From assembly GCF_023073415.1 (NCBI RefSeq), contig NZ_JADPJL010000029.1, positions 1 to 64,000 of the forward strand: a stretch of DNA of 64,000 nucleotides, written 5' to 3'. Origin of the DNA: Bradyrhizobium sp. 190. Lineage in GTDB: Bacteria > Pseudomonadota > Alphaproteobacteria > Rhizobiales > Xanthobacteraceae. Below, piece after piece: positions 1 through 7,105 of the stretch (position 1 is the first letter of the stretch; the number at the start of each line of letters is the position of its first letter). Position numbers and translations under genes: made by a program. The notes beneath the pieces were generated by a model. The model worked only from the letters and a program-made list of their open reading frames with translations, was not told the origin of the DNA and did no database searches.

Positions 1-129
1 GACCAGGCGGAAGATGTTATCCAGGATCTTCGCGTCGCTCGGGTCCTGCTCGAACCGCACCAACTGATTGTCGACCGTATCCAGGCTCTCGCTGGTTTCC
101 GTCAGGAACTCCCGCAAAAGGTCGTCCAT
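1..129 (-). CDS. cheA: Chemotaxis histidine kinase CheA, N-terminal fragment
   Basis: Only the first 43 codons are in the window; the gene continues beyond base 1. It starts at the ATG read from 129 down and begins MDDLLREFLTETSESLD, which is the start of the CheA histidine-phosphotransfer (Hpt, P1) domain. The window ends at FRLV, where CheA proteins normally continue with the phospho-accepting His (HTIKG), so the active residue itself is not visible. CheA passes phosphate to CheY and CheB in response to chemoreceptors. The 14-bp palindrome at 211-224 lies 81 bp upstream of the start. Identification rests on the characteristic N-terminus and on the nearby flagellin and CheY-like genes. Confidence 0.85.
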   Translation of the reverse strand, partial: MDDLLREFLTETSESLDTVDNQLVRFEQDPSDAKILDNIFRLV

Positions 130-210
130 ATCAGCATGCCTTCCAAAAATCAGATATCGGCCTTCTGCAGACTAGCCCTCCGGATTTCACGGCTCCGTTA
201 ATTTCACCGT

Positions 211-224
211 CCGTGCTAATACGG
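211..224. promoter_or_regulatory. 14-bp palindrome CCGY-N6-RCGG, copy 1
   Basis: CCGTGCTAATACGG, 81 bp upstream of the cheA start codon. One of six sites of the same design (the others start at 2414, 3040, 4496, 5218 and 6456). Consensus about CCGYAYTTNTACGG. Size and symmetry fit a dimeric regulator site; the regulator is not known. Confidence 0.5.
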
Positions 225-310
225 ATATGGTGAACAAAATATCGTCATGGACTGTTCGCGGCGGCGGTCGACGACATTTGCTCGGTCGACGACGATGAAG
301 CCATAGCCTT

Positions 311-413
311 GTAGCCCGGGCGAGCGAAGCGACCCCGGGAGCGGTGCCGGACGAATAGAATGTGGGAAGTTGTTACCACCGTTCCTCGGGGTCGCTTCGC
401 TCGCCCGGGCTAC
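311..413. repeat. Inverted repeat, GTAGCCCGG/GAGCGAAGCG family (copy 1)
   Basis: The left arm (311-340) starts GTAGCCCGGGCGAGCGAAGC; the right arm (386-413) is its reverse complement apart from a small difference near the centre. They are separated by about 45 bp. The same family, with GGATGGAGCG in place of GGGCGAGCG, occurs at 7057-7146 and 59824-59914. This type is a dispersed palindromic repeat in Bradyrhizobium genomes. Confidence 0.85.
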
Positions 414-595
414 AGCAGCCGGATCCTTGTCGAGCGCGCCGGCGGCAACATGGGCGTTGGCGGCGTCGATCATGATGCGGGCGTCGGCACAATCCCCGTT
501 CGACGACGCGGGTGAACGCAGCGGCTCACGACGTTTGCGAATCATCGTTCGTGCAAATAGGCGGCGGATATACCGCCATAGCGTCTTCAGGGATT

Positions 596-632
596 TTGAA
601 ACGAAGAAGGCGGCGGGGTTTCCCCCGCCGCC
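596..632 (-). terminator. Flagellin transcription terminator
   Basis: A GC-rich hairpin (GGCGGCGGGG at 609-618 pairing with CCCCGCCGCC at 623-632) begins 26 bp after the flagellin stop. Read on the - strand it is followed by the T-rich TTCTTCGTTTCAAA, which fits a rho-independent terminator. Confidence 0.7.
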
Positions 633-657
633 ATTATTGTTGAGATTGCCGTCCCGC

Positions 658-2268
658 TTAGCGCAGGAGCTGCAGCACGCTCTGCTGGCTCTGGTTGGCC
701 AGCGCCAGCGCGGACACTGCGATCGACTGGCGGGTCGACAGCGCCTGGCTGTTCGCCGCTTCCTCGTTGGTGTCGGCCAGCGTCAGGTTCGACGAGCCGG
801 TCTGCAGCACGTTGATCAGGTTCTTCGAGAAGTCCTGACGGATCTGCACGATCGACAGGTTCGAACCGAGGGCGGACGCCTGCGTGCGGAGAGTGGACGA
901 AGCCTTGCCAAGGCTCGTGATCGCCGAGTTCGCCGAGGAGTTGTCCAGGAAGTCCGTGCCAGCGGTCAGCTTGGACAGGCCGAGGCCCGTATAGTTGAAC
1001 AAGACTCCCTGGATCGACAGGGTCGACTTGCCGGTTTCGTTGAAGGTCAGCTTGAGCTGATCGCCATTGAGCAAGTTGATGCCGTTGTACGAAGCATCCT
1101 GAGCCGTAGAGGTGATCTGGTCCAGGATGTTGTTGTACTGCGACACCAGGTTAGCGCGAATGAGCTGCGCCTCGGGATCCAGGACTGGAGCAGCCCCCGC
1201 CAGGCCGTTAAACGGCGTGGCACCCGCAGCCGCCGTACCGCCGATGGCTCCGATGGTCGAGGAAGCCGCTTCGTTGGTCGTCGTGATGGTGATCCGTCCA
1301 GTCGAGTCGAGCGACGCCTGGAGGTTGTTGGCGGCGAGCGCGGAGTTCAGATCGTTCAGCGATTTCACCGTGCCGCCGGTGCCGTCACCGAAGGTAATGT
1401 TGGTAGCAGTGCCGTTGCCGGTCGCGCCGATGGTCAGGGTCAAGCCGTTAAGCGCGCTGGTGCCGCCGCCACGGGTGGCAGTGTTGGCAGCAGCCGCGCC
1501 GAGGCCGAGGGCGGTCAGGACGCCCGCCGAGCCGGTCACGGCAAGGTCGGCGGCAAGGCCGGTGTTGAGCTGGATCGCGCCACCACCCGTAATCGTCGAG
1601 GCGTTGGTGGTGTTGCCCTGCAGCGTGTCGATCGCGGCGACCAAGTCGCTCAGGGTCGTACCGATGCCCATCGTGCGGGCGTTGCCCGTACCGGCCAATG
1701 CACCGTTGCCGGCGGCAAAGGTGATGGTGATGCCGTTGACGGTGAGCGTGTCGTTAGCGGCGATTGCCTGGGCGGCACCGCCGTTGGTGGTCAGGCCCGA
1801 CAGCAGCGTCGCACCGGTCGCCGCGGTCGCGGCAGCCGAGAACAGGCCCGCGCCGGCGGTCGCGGCGGTGTTGGTGAAGGCCGAAACGGTACCGCGAAGA
1901 TCCGAGGCAGTTGCGCCCGTGATCGCGGTTGTGGTGACGCTGGACTTGGCAGAGTAACCCACCGCAGCTTGCAACGCCTGATTGGCAACGGACTTCGCGC
2001 TGTCGACGAGCTTCTGCAGCGAGGTGATGCCGGTGTTGGCGGCCTGCAGCACCTGAACGCCGTTGCTGACGCCGTCGAGCAGGTTGTTGATGTCGCTGGC
2101 GCGGTTGTCGAGCGAGGCGGCCGTGAAAAAGTTGGTTGGATTGTCGAGGGCCGTGTTGACCTTCTTGCCGGTGGCGAGACGGTTCTGCGTCGTTGAGAGC
2201 AGATCAGCGGTCGACTGGAGGGAGAGGAGGTTCTGGCGAACCGACGCGGAGAGGACAATGCCTGACAT
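658..2268 (-). CDS. fliC: Flagellin
   Basis: A 536-residue flagellin, the subunit of the flagellar filament. The conserved ends are clear: the N-terminal D0/D1 helices (SVRQNLLSLQSTADLLSTTQ, then RLATGKKVNTALDNPTNFF) and the C-terminal D0/D1 helices ending ALANQSQQSVLQLLR. The middle (about residues 100-340) is rich in Ala, Thr and Gly and holds two modules resembling the flagellin hypervariable (Flagellin_IN-like) repeat, one around NDTLTVNGITITF and one around NGLTLTIGATG. It has few charged residues and no signal peptide, as expected for export by the flagellar type III system. AAGGA lies 7 nt before the ATG. A palindrome at 2414-2427 and a TTAA-N7-TCAA element at 2330-2344 lie upstream. 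The symbol is generic; these bacteria can carry several flagellins and the class is not decided here. Confidence 0.95.
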   Translation of the reverse strand: MSGIVLSASVRQNLLSLQSTADLLSTTQNRLATGKKVNTALDNPTNFFTAASLDNRASDINNLLDGVSNGVQVLQAANTGITSLQKLVDSAKSVANQALQAAVGYSAKSSVTTTAITGATASDLRGTVSAFTNTAATAGAGLFSAAATAATGATLLSGLTTNGGAAQAIAANDTLTVNGITITFAAGNGALAGTGNARTMGIGTTLSDLVAAIDTLQGNTTNASTITGGGAIQLNTGLAADLAVTGSAGVLTALGLGAAAANTATRGGGTSALNGLTLTIGATGNGTATNITFGDGTGGTVKSLNDLNSALAANNLQASLDSTGRITITTTNEAASSTIGAIGGTAAAGATPFNGLAGAAPVLDPEAQLIRANLVSQYNNILDQITSTAQDASYNGINLLNGDQLKLTFNETGKSTLSIQGVLFNYTGLGLSKLTAGTDFLDNSSANSAITSLGKASSTLRTQASALGSNLSIVQIRQDFSKNLINVLQTGSSNLTLADTNEEAANSQALSTRQSIAVSALALANQSQQSVLQLLR

Positions 2269-2329
2269 GTCTATTTCCTTCTGGTTTCAAAGCCATTTCT
2301 TTGGCCCTGCCAGCAATACAGAGCGAGAT

Positions 2330-2344
2330 TTAACAATGCCTCAA
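2330..2344. promoter_or_regulatory. CtrA-like half-matching box upstream of flagellin
   Basis: TTAA-N7-TCAA, one mismatch from the CtrA consensus TTAA-N7-TTAA, 61 bp upstream of the flagellin ATG. CtrA controls motility genes in many alphaproteobacteria, but a near match this short can occur by chance. Confidence 0.3.
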
Positions 2345-2413
2345 CTTGACGGCTCTGATTTGCAGCAATTGGACACTGAACTGCCAATGGTTAAAGCTGA
2401 CCTAAGCAGCAAA

Positions 2414-2427
2414 CCGTAAAAACACGG
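2414..2427. promoter_or_regulatory. 14-bp palindrome CCGY-N6-RCGG, copy 2
   Basis: CCGTAAAAACACGG, 145 bp upstream of the flagellin start; symmetry extends one base pair or more (AACCGT/ACGGTT). It also lies beyond the 3' end of the response regulator gene, but no T-run follows on either strand, so it does not look like a terminator. Confidence 0.5.
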
Positions 2428-2493
2428 TTAAGTGGCCGTGACCGCGGCTCGCAAAAATTCTGGCGATTGCTGCGGCGAGAAGTTCGCCGGCCG

Positions 2494-2910
2494 CTAGTTC
2501 GACTGGGCGATGCCGCTGAAGCGTGACCGGGCTTCGGCAAGACATTCGTTGACGACCGCCAGCAGCGCCCCCGGCGTGAACGGCTTGCGCAAGCAGCGTG
2601 TGGCGCCGAGTTCGAGCGCCATGCGCAAAAAGTCCGGCGCCGGCGAGTCGAGGTTGGCAAAGGCGTATCCCGACATCGCAACCAGGGGAACCGCCGGCGC
2701 GCGCTCGTGGAATATCCTGATCGATTCGAAGCCGCGCATGTGCGGCATGAAGATGTCGACGAGCATCAGGTCGAAGCAGGAATCTTCCAGCGCATGAAGC
2801 CCGGCTTCGCCGCCATCGGCGATCGTCACGTCAAAGCCGTGACGATCGAGATAGATCTCGATGGCCGCGCAGACCATCGGATCGTCATCGACCACCAGGA
2901 TGCGACGCAT
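2494..2910 (-). CDS. Single-domain response regulator
   Basis: 138 residues forming one receiver (CheY-like) domain and no output domain. The acidic pocket is D8/D9 (VVDDD), the phospho-acceptor is D52 in LVDIFMP, the switch residue is S80 and the conserved Lys is K109 in RKPF. The ATG at 2910 is preferred over the GTG two codons upstream because GAGAGG is well placed before it. It reads the same way as the flagellin downstream but is 225 bp away, so it probably has its own promoter. Its kinase is unknown; a role in the local motility or regulatory network is an inference from position. Confidence 0.88.
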   Translation of the reverse strand: MRRILVVDDDPMVCAAIEIYLDRHGFDVTIADGGEAGLHALEDSCFDLMLVDIFMPHMRGFESIRIFHERAPAVPLVAMSGYAFANLDSPAPDFLRMALELGATRCLRKPFTPGALLAVVNECLAEARSRFSGIAQSN

Positions 2911-2951
2911 GACCACCTCTCTCGTGGCGGCGGGTGCTCAATGCGCCAACC

Positions 2952-2991
2952 CCTCCTGAAAAGGGACGACCCTTCCTGAAAAGGGGACGAC
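2952..2991. repeat. Two-copy imperfect tandem repeat
   Basis: CCTCCTGAAAAGGGACGAC (2952-2970) is followed directly by CCTTCCTGAAAAGGGGACGAC (2971-2991). It lies 42 bp upstream of the response regulator ATG, in its promoter or leader region. Confidence 0.7.
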
Positions 2992-3039
2992 CTTCCACAC
3001 GATCGCGCAGGCGGTTTTGCCTTGCGAATCAGTGCGCTA

Positions 3040-3053
3040 CCGCATTTCTGCGG
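3040..3053. promoter_or_regulatory. 14-bp palindrome CCGY-N6-RCGG, copy 3
   Basis: CCGCATTTCTGCGG, 129 bp upstream of the response regulator start at 2910. Both half-sites differ from CCGT/ACGG in a compensating way (T to C and A to G), which keeps the symmetry and argues that the symmetry matters. Confidence 0.5.
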
Positions 3054-3676
3054 CTAATCGCCGGGCTGTCTGCCCTCTACAGTGTATAAGGCCGGTTCCC
3101 CAACCTGGCGCCGTCAGAGCGGGAATTTATGCTCGGTCCCGGCACGCGGCGCCCGCGCCACCGTTGACGCGAGACGTTCGATCTGCCGCGTTCAATGCAA
3201 GCGGCATTGCGCCCTCTCGGCAGTTGCGGATCTGGCATTCGCGTCGTTCTGCCCGCATCTCGAAACAGCCTCGGCGGTGCTCCGCGACGGACCGGCGCTG
3301 ACCGATGCGCTCGTCGTAGAGCCGGCGCGACCTCCGTCGTCAACGCGGATTTTCGAGCCGCCGCCGAGCAGGGCCGCGCATTTCAAGAACACCTGGCACG
3401 ACATGAGCAGCCCGGGTTGATCGAACGCCCGGCGATGTGCTGCGCGCAACAAATGCGTCTCACCCGGTCGAGCCGCGCTTGTCGCGGCGATATTGCCCGC
3501 GCGGGATTTTCGCGGCGGGCGCTCACCTCTCTATTATGCGGCCCGGTGCGGGCGCTGACTGCGTGCGTCTATTTTGCCTGTTCTGCTTGCCGGGAAAATG
3601 TGCAAGGATCGCCCTGCATTTCGGATTGCGCATTGGACGCCAGAGACCGGCTTGGCCCGTAAGGCAGGAGACTGCT

Positions 3677-4402
3677 TTGGATTCAGCCCCTCGTTCTCAG
3701 AATGGTTTTTTGTCCTCGCTGACCGCGGACGACTTCGAACTGGTTCGTCCGCATCTGCGTGCCTCGGATCTCAGCCAGGATATGGTGCTGGTTGAAGTCG
3801 ACGAAACGCTCAAGCGTGCGTACCTTCCGCACAAAGGCGTTATCTCGCTAGTCGTCAAGCTCGCGCGCGGCGAGCATGTCCAGATCGCGATGATCGGCCG
3901 CGACAGCATCTTCGGCGCGTTCTCCGCGCTCGGCGACCCCGTTGCGCTGAACACCGCCGAGGTGCTGGTGCCCGGCGCCGCCTCGACCATCGATCTCGAC
4001 CAGCTTCGTATCGCCGCCGACCAGAGCGCCACGTTGCGTACCGCACTGACGCGGCACGGCCTCGCCGTCTATGCGCAAATCCAGCAGACGGCCGGCTGCA
4101 ACGCCTCCCACACGGTGGAGTCCCGGCTGGCGCGATGCCTGTTGCATACGCGCGACCTCTCCGGCAGCGACAAGCTCGTCCTGACCCAGGAAGCGATGGC
4201 CCAGATGATCGGCGCGCGCCGCAACAGCGTCTCGCTGGTGGCCAACACGCTGCAACAGGCAAACTTCATCCACTACAGCCGCGGACATATCGAAATCACC
4301 AATGTGGACGGCCTGATCAAGACTTCCTGCGAGTGCTACGCGACGGTCAAGTCGCAGTACACGAGGCTATTGCATCCGCGCATCCACTGCGCGGCCGCAT
4401 AA
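3677..4402 (+). CDS. Crp/Fnr-family transcriptional regulator
   Basis: 241 residues from the TTG at 3677, which has AGGAG six bases upstream; the frame stays open further upstream but without a plausible start. The N-terminal half is a cyclic-nucleotide-binding-like beta barrel (LPHKGVISLVVKLARGEHV, then GRDSIFGAF). The C-terminal half is a Crp-type winged helix, with LTQEAMAQMIGARRNSVSLV as the helix-turn-helix and a CECY motif near the end. It lacks an N-terminal Fnr-type iron-sulfur Cys cluster. It belongs to a subgroup with many paralogues in Bradyrhizobium, usually of unknown ligand. It sits in the middle of the six CCGY-N6-RCGG palindromes, and Crp-family proteins bind palindromes of about this size, so it is a candidate (unproven) for the factor that binds them. 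Confidence 0.88.
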   Translation: MDSAPRSQNGFLSSLTADDFELVRPHLRASDLSQDMVLVEVDETLKRAYLPHKGVISLVVKLARGEHVQIAMIGRDSIFGAFSALGDPVALNTAEVLVPGAASTIDLDQLRIAADQSATLRTALTRHGLAVYAQIQQTAGCNASHTVESRLARCLLHTRDLSGSDKLVLTQEAMAQMIGARRNSVSLVANTLQQANFIHYSRGHIEITNVDGLIKTSCECYATVKSQYTRLLHPRIHCAAA

Positions 4403-4495
4403 CCGCTTGCCGCGACCGGCGGCGGCCGCGGCCCGATCTATGATACGCATCGCGCCGTCGTTGCGCGCAAGGATTGCGAATCCCCTGCACCCTTA

Positions 4496-4509
4496 CCGTA
4501 TTATTACGG
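4496..4509. promoter_or_regulatory. 14-bp palindrome CCGY-N6-RCGG, copy 4
   Basis: CCGTATTATTACGG, 176 bp upstream of the CheY-like gene at 4686 and downstream of the Crp/Fnr-type gene. CCGTA/TACGG is fully symmetric over five bases per arm. Confidence 0.5.
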
Positions 4510-4685
4510 CCAATCCCGGCCTTTGCGACGTTTCGACCGGCGCCGAGTTAACGCGCTGTTCAATGAGCCCTGATAGTTGTCACGGTGCTGACGGGTGCGG
4601 GTTCGAGAAAAGGCAATCGAGACTCTTCGCGGCAACGCGCATTCACCTGTGTTCGGCGGCCTGCTGTTTGCGCGGAGTTAAGGAC

Positions 4686-5078
4686 ATGGCTTTTGACTTG
4701 TCGATGCCGATCCTGGTGGTCGATGACTACAGCACCATGATCCGTATCATCCGCAACCTTCTCAAGCAGCTCGGATTCGAGAATGTCGACGAGGCCAGCG
4801 ACGGATCGGCCGCGCTCGCCAAGCTGCAGACCAAGCGCTACGGCCTTGTGATCTCCGACTGGAACATGGAGCCGATGACGGGCTACGACCTGCTCAAGGA
4901 AGTCCGCGCCAGCCCGGAATTCTCCAAGACGCCTTTCATCATGATCACGGCTGAATCCAAGACCGAGAACGTCATCGCCGCGAAGAAGGCCGGCGTCAAC
5001 AATTACATCGTCAAGCCGTTCAACGCCGCAACGCTGAAGACCAAGATGGAAGCGGTGTTTCCCGACGCAGCCGGCTGA
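4686..5078 (+). CDS. cheY: CheY-like chemotaxis response regulator
   Basis: 130 residues, a single receiver domain: D13/D14 (VVDDYSTM), phospho-acceptor D58 (ISDWNMEPM), T88 and K110 (IVKPF). DYSTMIRIIRNLLKQLGF and DWNMEPMTG are typical of flagellar CheY rather than of generic receivers; phospho-CheY binds the motor switch protein FliM. The ATG at 4686 has AAGGA just upstream. The gene is alone on this strand, with a palindrome 176 bp upstream. Chemotaxis CheY is the best reading, but rhizobia have several CheY paralogues, so the exact role is inferred. Confidence 0.88.
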   Translation: MAFDLSMPILVVDDYSTMIRIIRNLLKQLGFENVDEASDGSAALAKLQTKRYGLVISDWNMEPMTGYDLLKEVRASPEFSKTPFIMITAESKTENVIAAKKAGVNNYIVKPFNAATLKTKMEAVFPDAAG

Positions 5079-5217
5079 CATCACGCCGGAAGCGCCGAGT
5101 CTTTCAGAGCCGCACTTCGCATCCGATCATACCTGCTGCCGATCGACATGAATGCGGCGAACCTCACGAGAACTCCTGCCAAGATCGATTCGCTCCGCGC
5201 CACAGATGCGCGGTTAG

Positions 5218-5231
5218 CCGTACTTCTACGG
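5218..5231. promoter_or_regulatory. 14-bp palindrome CCGY-N6-RCGG, copy 5
   Basis: CCGTACTTCTACGG, 64 bp upstream of the small gene at 5296. CCGTA/TACGG arms. Confidence 0.5.
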
Positions 5232-5295
5232 TTTGAGATTTTCACCTCCGGATAACGTTGACTGAGGATAGTGCGGGGACCAACGGAGTCCCCTC

Positions 5296-5541
5296 ATGTT
5301 CACGTTTGAAACGAGCGATCAGAAGGAAGTACGGCGTTTCCGTATCGCCCAGTTCAATGGCAGGACCGCAACTATGCGTTCGGCCGGATCGGCGGTCACC
5401 GGCCACGTTCGATCGATCGTAGAAAACAAGTCGAGCGTTCCAGCGGCGTGGACCATCACCATCATCCCGGAAGAGCCCAAGCCGACGCTCTCGTTGCGGC
5501 CCGCGCCGCGCGCTCGCTCCTTCGTGGAAGACATCTGCTGA
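5296..5541 (+). CDS. Small conserved-type protein of unknown function
   Basis: 81 residues starting MFTFETSDQKEVRRFRIAQF. I do not recognise a family. It has no signal peptide or membrane segment; the middle reads like a small beta-rich domain and the C-terminal third is rich in Pro and Arg. Support for it being real: a GGAG ribosome site 6 nt before the ATG, a palindromic regulatory-type site 64 bp upstream, and no better frame on either strand. It sits alone between cheY and the LuxR-type regulator. Confidence 0.6.
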   Translation: MFTFETSDQKEVRRFRIAQFNGRTATMRSAGSAVTGHVRSIVENKSSVPAAWTITIIPEEPKPTLSLRPAPRARSFVEDIC

Positions 5542-5651
5542 ACGGCAGAACGCGCGATCTCGCAGCCCCGCCCGGCCTGCCCGCTCAGGGCATATCGCCA
5601 ACCTGAAGCCGCGCACTCAGCGGCGCACCGCAGGCATCATTCCGGGAAAAA

Positions 5652-6269
5652 TCAGGCGGGCTGCAGCAGCGCCTTGCGAACCAGATCCGCGGTGTTGCGG
5701 GCGCCAAGCTTGCGCATGGCCTCGGCGCGATGGCTCTCGAATGTCCTTGGGCTGATACTCATCCGCAAGGCGCCTTGCTTGTTGGAACAGCCTTCGCTGA
5801 TCAGGCTCAACACCTCGCGCTCGCGCCTGGTCAGCGGCTTCTGGCCGTTCCCCGCTGCGAAGGTCAGGCCCGTGCGGACGCCATCCGTGGGGTGGCGGGC
5901 CTGGGCCTCGCTTGTCTGCTTGCCAGCAGCATCGGAGGCCGGCGCCGGATGATTGTCCGAGATCTGCTTCACCAGCGCGCAGACGCGCTCGGTTTGCTGA
6001 AGCGCGTTCTCCACCACCTGTTGCAGGTAGAGCCGATTGCCGGGCGCTTGCGAAAACTGGTGACTGTGCTGCTTGATCTCGTTCATGTAGAGCAGCAACG
6101 CCGTCAAGGGCCCGTTCAATTGCCGGGCAATCGCAGCGCTCGCCTCTTCCGCGACACGCGAGCGCGCGGCGGACAGTTGGACGATCTCAGGATTCTCTTC
6201 GAGAGGTGTGATGCTTTCCATCCACTTCGTGAAGTGCGAATCAGCGGTGCGACGGTCTTGTCCTGACAT
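5652..6269 (-). CDS. LuxR-type regulator with a degenerate histidine-kinase H-box
   Basis: 205 residues in two parts. Residues 35-110 look like the dimerisation helices of a FixL-type sensor kinase: AIARQLNGPLTALLLYMNEI matches the H-box pattern A-H-E-L-N-Q-P-L-x-A, but Arg49 replaces the phospho-accepting His. There is no ATP-binding domain. After a polar linker, residues 145-205 form a LuxR/FixJ helix-turn-helix (LTRREREVLSLISEG, SPRTFESHRAEAMRKLGA). It therefore looks like a DNA-binding protein that uses a kinase-type helical pair for dimerisation or partner docking. No receiver domain is present. A palindrome lies 186 bp upstream (6456-6469). Target genes are unknown. Confidence 0.82.
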   Translation of the reverse strand: MSGQDRRTADSHFTKWMESITPLEENPEIVQLSAARSRVAEEASAAIARQLNGPLTALLLYMNEIKQHSHQFSQAPGNRLYLQQVVENALQQTERVCALVKQISDNHPAPASDAAGKQTSEAQARHPTDGVRTGLTFAAGNGQKPLTRREREVLSLISEGCSNKQGALRMSISPRTFESHRAEAMRKLGARNTADLVRKALLQPA

Positions 6270-6455
6270 ATAACTATTTTATCGAGCCCATCCTCGTTCA
6301 TGGTTAATTTCCGAACCGGTAAGACTACGGAGAAATTCCTCAGCGCGCCCTGTTGGTGGGCCGAAATTGGCTAAAAGCACCTCTAAATCGGGTCTATATC
6401 GGCCATTTTGGATCGAAATTCATGACCCAAAGGTAAATGCTGTAGCCCGCTACTC

Positions 6456-6469
6456 CCGCATTTTTACGG
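6456..6469. promoter_or_regulatory. 14-bp palindrome CCGY-N6-RCGG, copy 6
   Basis: CCGCATTTTTACGG, 186 bp upstream of the LuxR-type regulator start (6269). The least symmetric copy, with CCGC facing ACGG. Confidence 0.45.
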
Positions 6470-6666
6470 TGAATCCATTTGCTTTGTTAATGAGTCACAA
6501 CCGGTTCTCTGATGGCTTTCGAGCCCTTGGCACTCGAAGCCGGCGCCCTGCTCCGACGCGGCATTTCACGCCCGGCGCGCCACCAGCCATTGCGCTGACG
6601 AATACGTTCGGCTGAGGGATCGTTCGACGGGAGAGGCCAGGATCCGCCTGTCGTCGCGGCGATGGA

Positions 6667-6756
6667 TCAGGGGCGACGCAGCTTGAGGAACTTTTCGAGA
6701 AATCGTCCCGAGACGACAAACCTGAACCACCAATAGGCCATCCGCCGCGCTTTCAT
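6667..6756 (-). CDS. Candidate 29-residue basic, aromatic peptide
   Basis: An ATG at 6756, with AAGGA 8 nt upstream, opens a frame for a 29-residue peptide (MKARRMAYWWFRFVVSGRF, then a basic tail ending LRRP). It is strongly basic and aromatic and could form an amphipathic helix. No family is recognised, and a frame this short can arise by chance. Called only because of the ribosome site and the unusual composition. Confidence 0.3.
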   Translation of the reverse strand: MKARRMAYWWFRFVVSGRFLEKFLKLRRP

Positions 6757-6967
6757 CGGTTCGATCCTTGCTGACTGGGGCGGCCGCGTTTGGCCGCGGA
6801 TTAGCGCAAGGTCCGTCACGGGCGTATGACTTGCTTCACAACTGGCCGCGAAAGCGAGAGAGGGCGACGCCGCCATTTTTCGCCGATTCCAATTTACAGG
6901 CTGCGGTCGCCTCGCAAGGATCAAGGCCCAAAATCATCCCGCAACGAATCCAAAAAAGGAGACGGCG

Positions 6968-7105
6968 ATGTCGCAAGCAAAGGGATCATGGATGAGAATG
7001 GCCGTGCTGGCCGGCGCCTTGGCGGTCAGTTCGGGCGGCAGTAAGCAGAGCCAGCACGTAGCCCGGATGGAGCGAAGCGCAATCCGGGATCAGACCATCC
7101 GCTGA
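6968..7105 (+). CDS. Candidate 45-residue secreted peptide whose tail lies in a repeat
   Basis: A very good ribosome site (AAGGAG at 6956-6961, 6 nt before the ATG) opens a 45-codon frame. The start, MSQAKGSWMRMAVLAGALAV, looks like a signal peptide followed by Ser/Gly. The last 15 or so residues (VARMERSAIRDQTIR) are read through the left arm of the palindromic repeat at 7057-7146, so the original 3' end was probably replaced by the repeat. It could be a remnant of a longer secreted protein or a small peptide that tolerates the new tail. Confidence 0.4.
   Translation: MSQAKGSWMRMAVLAGALAVSSGGSKQSQHVARMERSAIRDQTIR

Larger units (their letters stand above)
130..657. other. Intergenic region between cheA and flagellin
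   Basis: No convincing gene. It holds the cheA upstream region with a 14-bp palindrome (211-224), a long inverted repeat of the genome-wide GAGCGAAGCG family (311-413) and the flagellin terminator hairpin (609-632). The open frames here are by-products of high GC content. Confidence 0.7.
2911..3676. other. Gene-free region between two divergent regulators
   Basis: About 770 bp with no convincing gene: open frames occur in several frames on both strands, none resembles a known protein, and none has a good ribosome site. Contents: a 20-bp imperfect tandem duplication (2952-2991) and a 14-bp palindrome (3040-3053). It separates the divergent response regulator and Crp/Fnr-type genes and so holds both promoters. 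A decayed gene cannot be excluded. Confidence 0.6.
6270..6967. other. Mostly non-coding region with one candidate micro-ORF
   Basis: Upstream region of the LuxR-type gene. It holds the palindrome at 6456-6469 and a candidate 29-codon ORF on the - strand (6667-6756). An 82-codon open frame on the + strand from 6367 has no ribosome site and no recognisable features and was not called. Confidence 0.5.

Noticed and set aside
370..2196. A 608-codon open frame on the + strand opposite the flagellin gene
   Set aside because: It mirrors the flagellin codons on the other strand, is rich in Arg and Gly and matches no family. The flagellin reading is certain.
3077..3662. Possible genes or a decayed gene in the region upstream of the Crp/Fnr-type regulator
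   Set aside because: Several overlapping frames exist on both strands; none has a ribosome site or recognisable motif, and no two join into a known protein.
6316..6330. A seventh copy of the palindrome (CCGGTAAGACTACGG)
   Set aside because: It is 15 bp and has CCGG in place of CCGY, so it does not keep the spacing or the half-site.
6367..6615. 82-codon + strand frame after the LuxR-type gene
   Set aside because: No ribosome site, it runs over a putative regulatory palindrome, and the second half is low-complexity.
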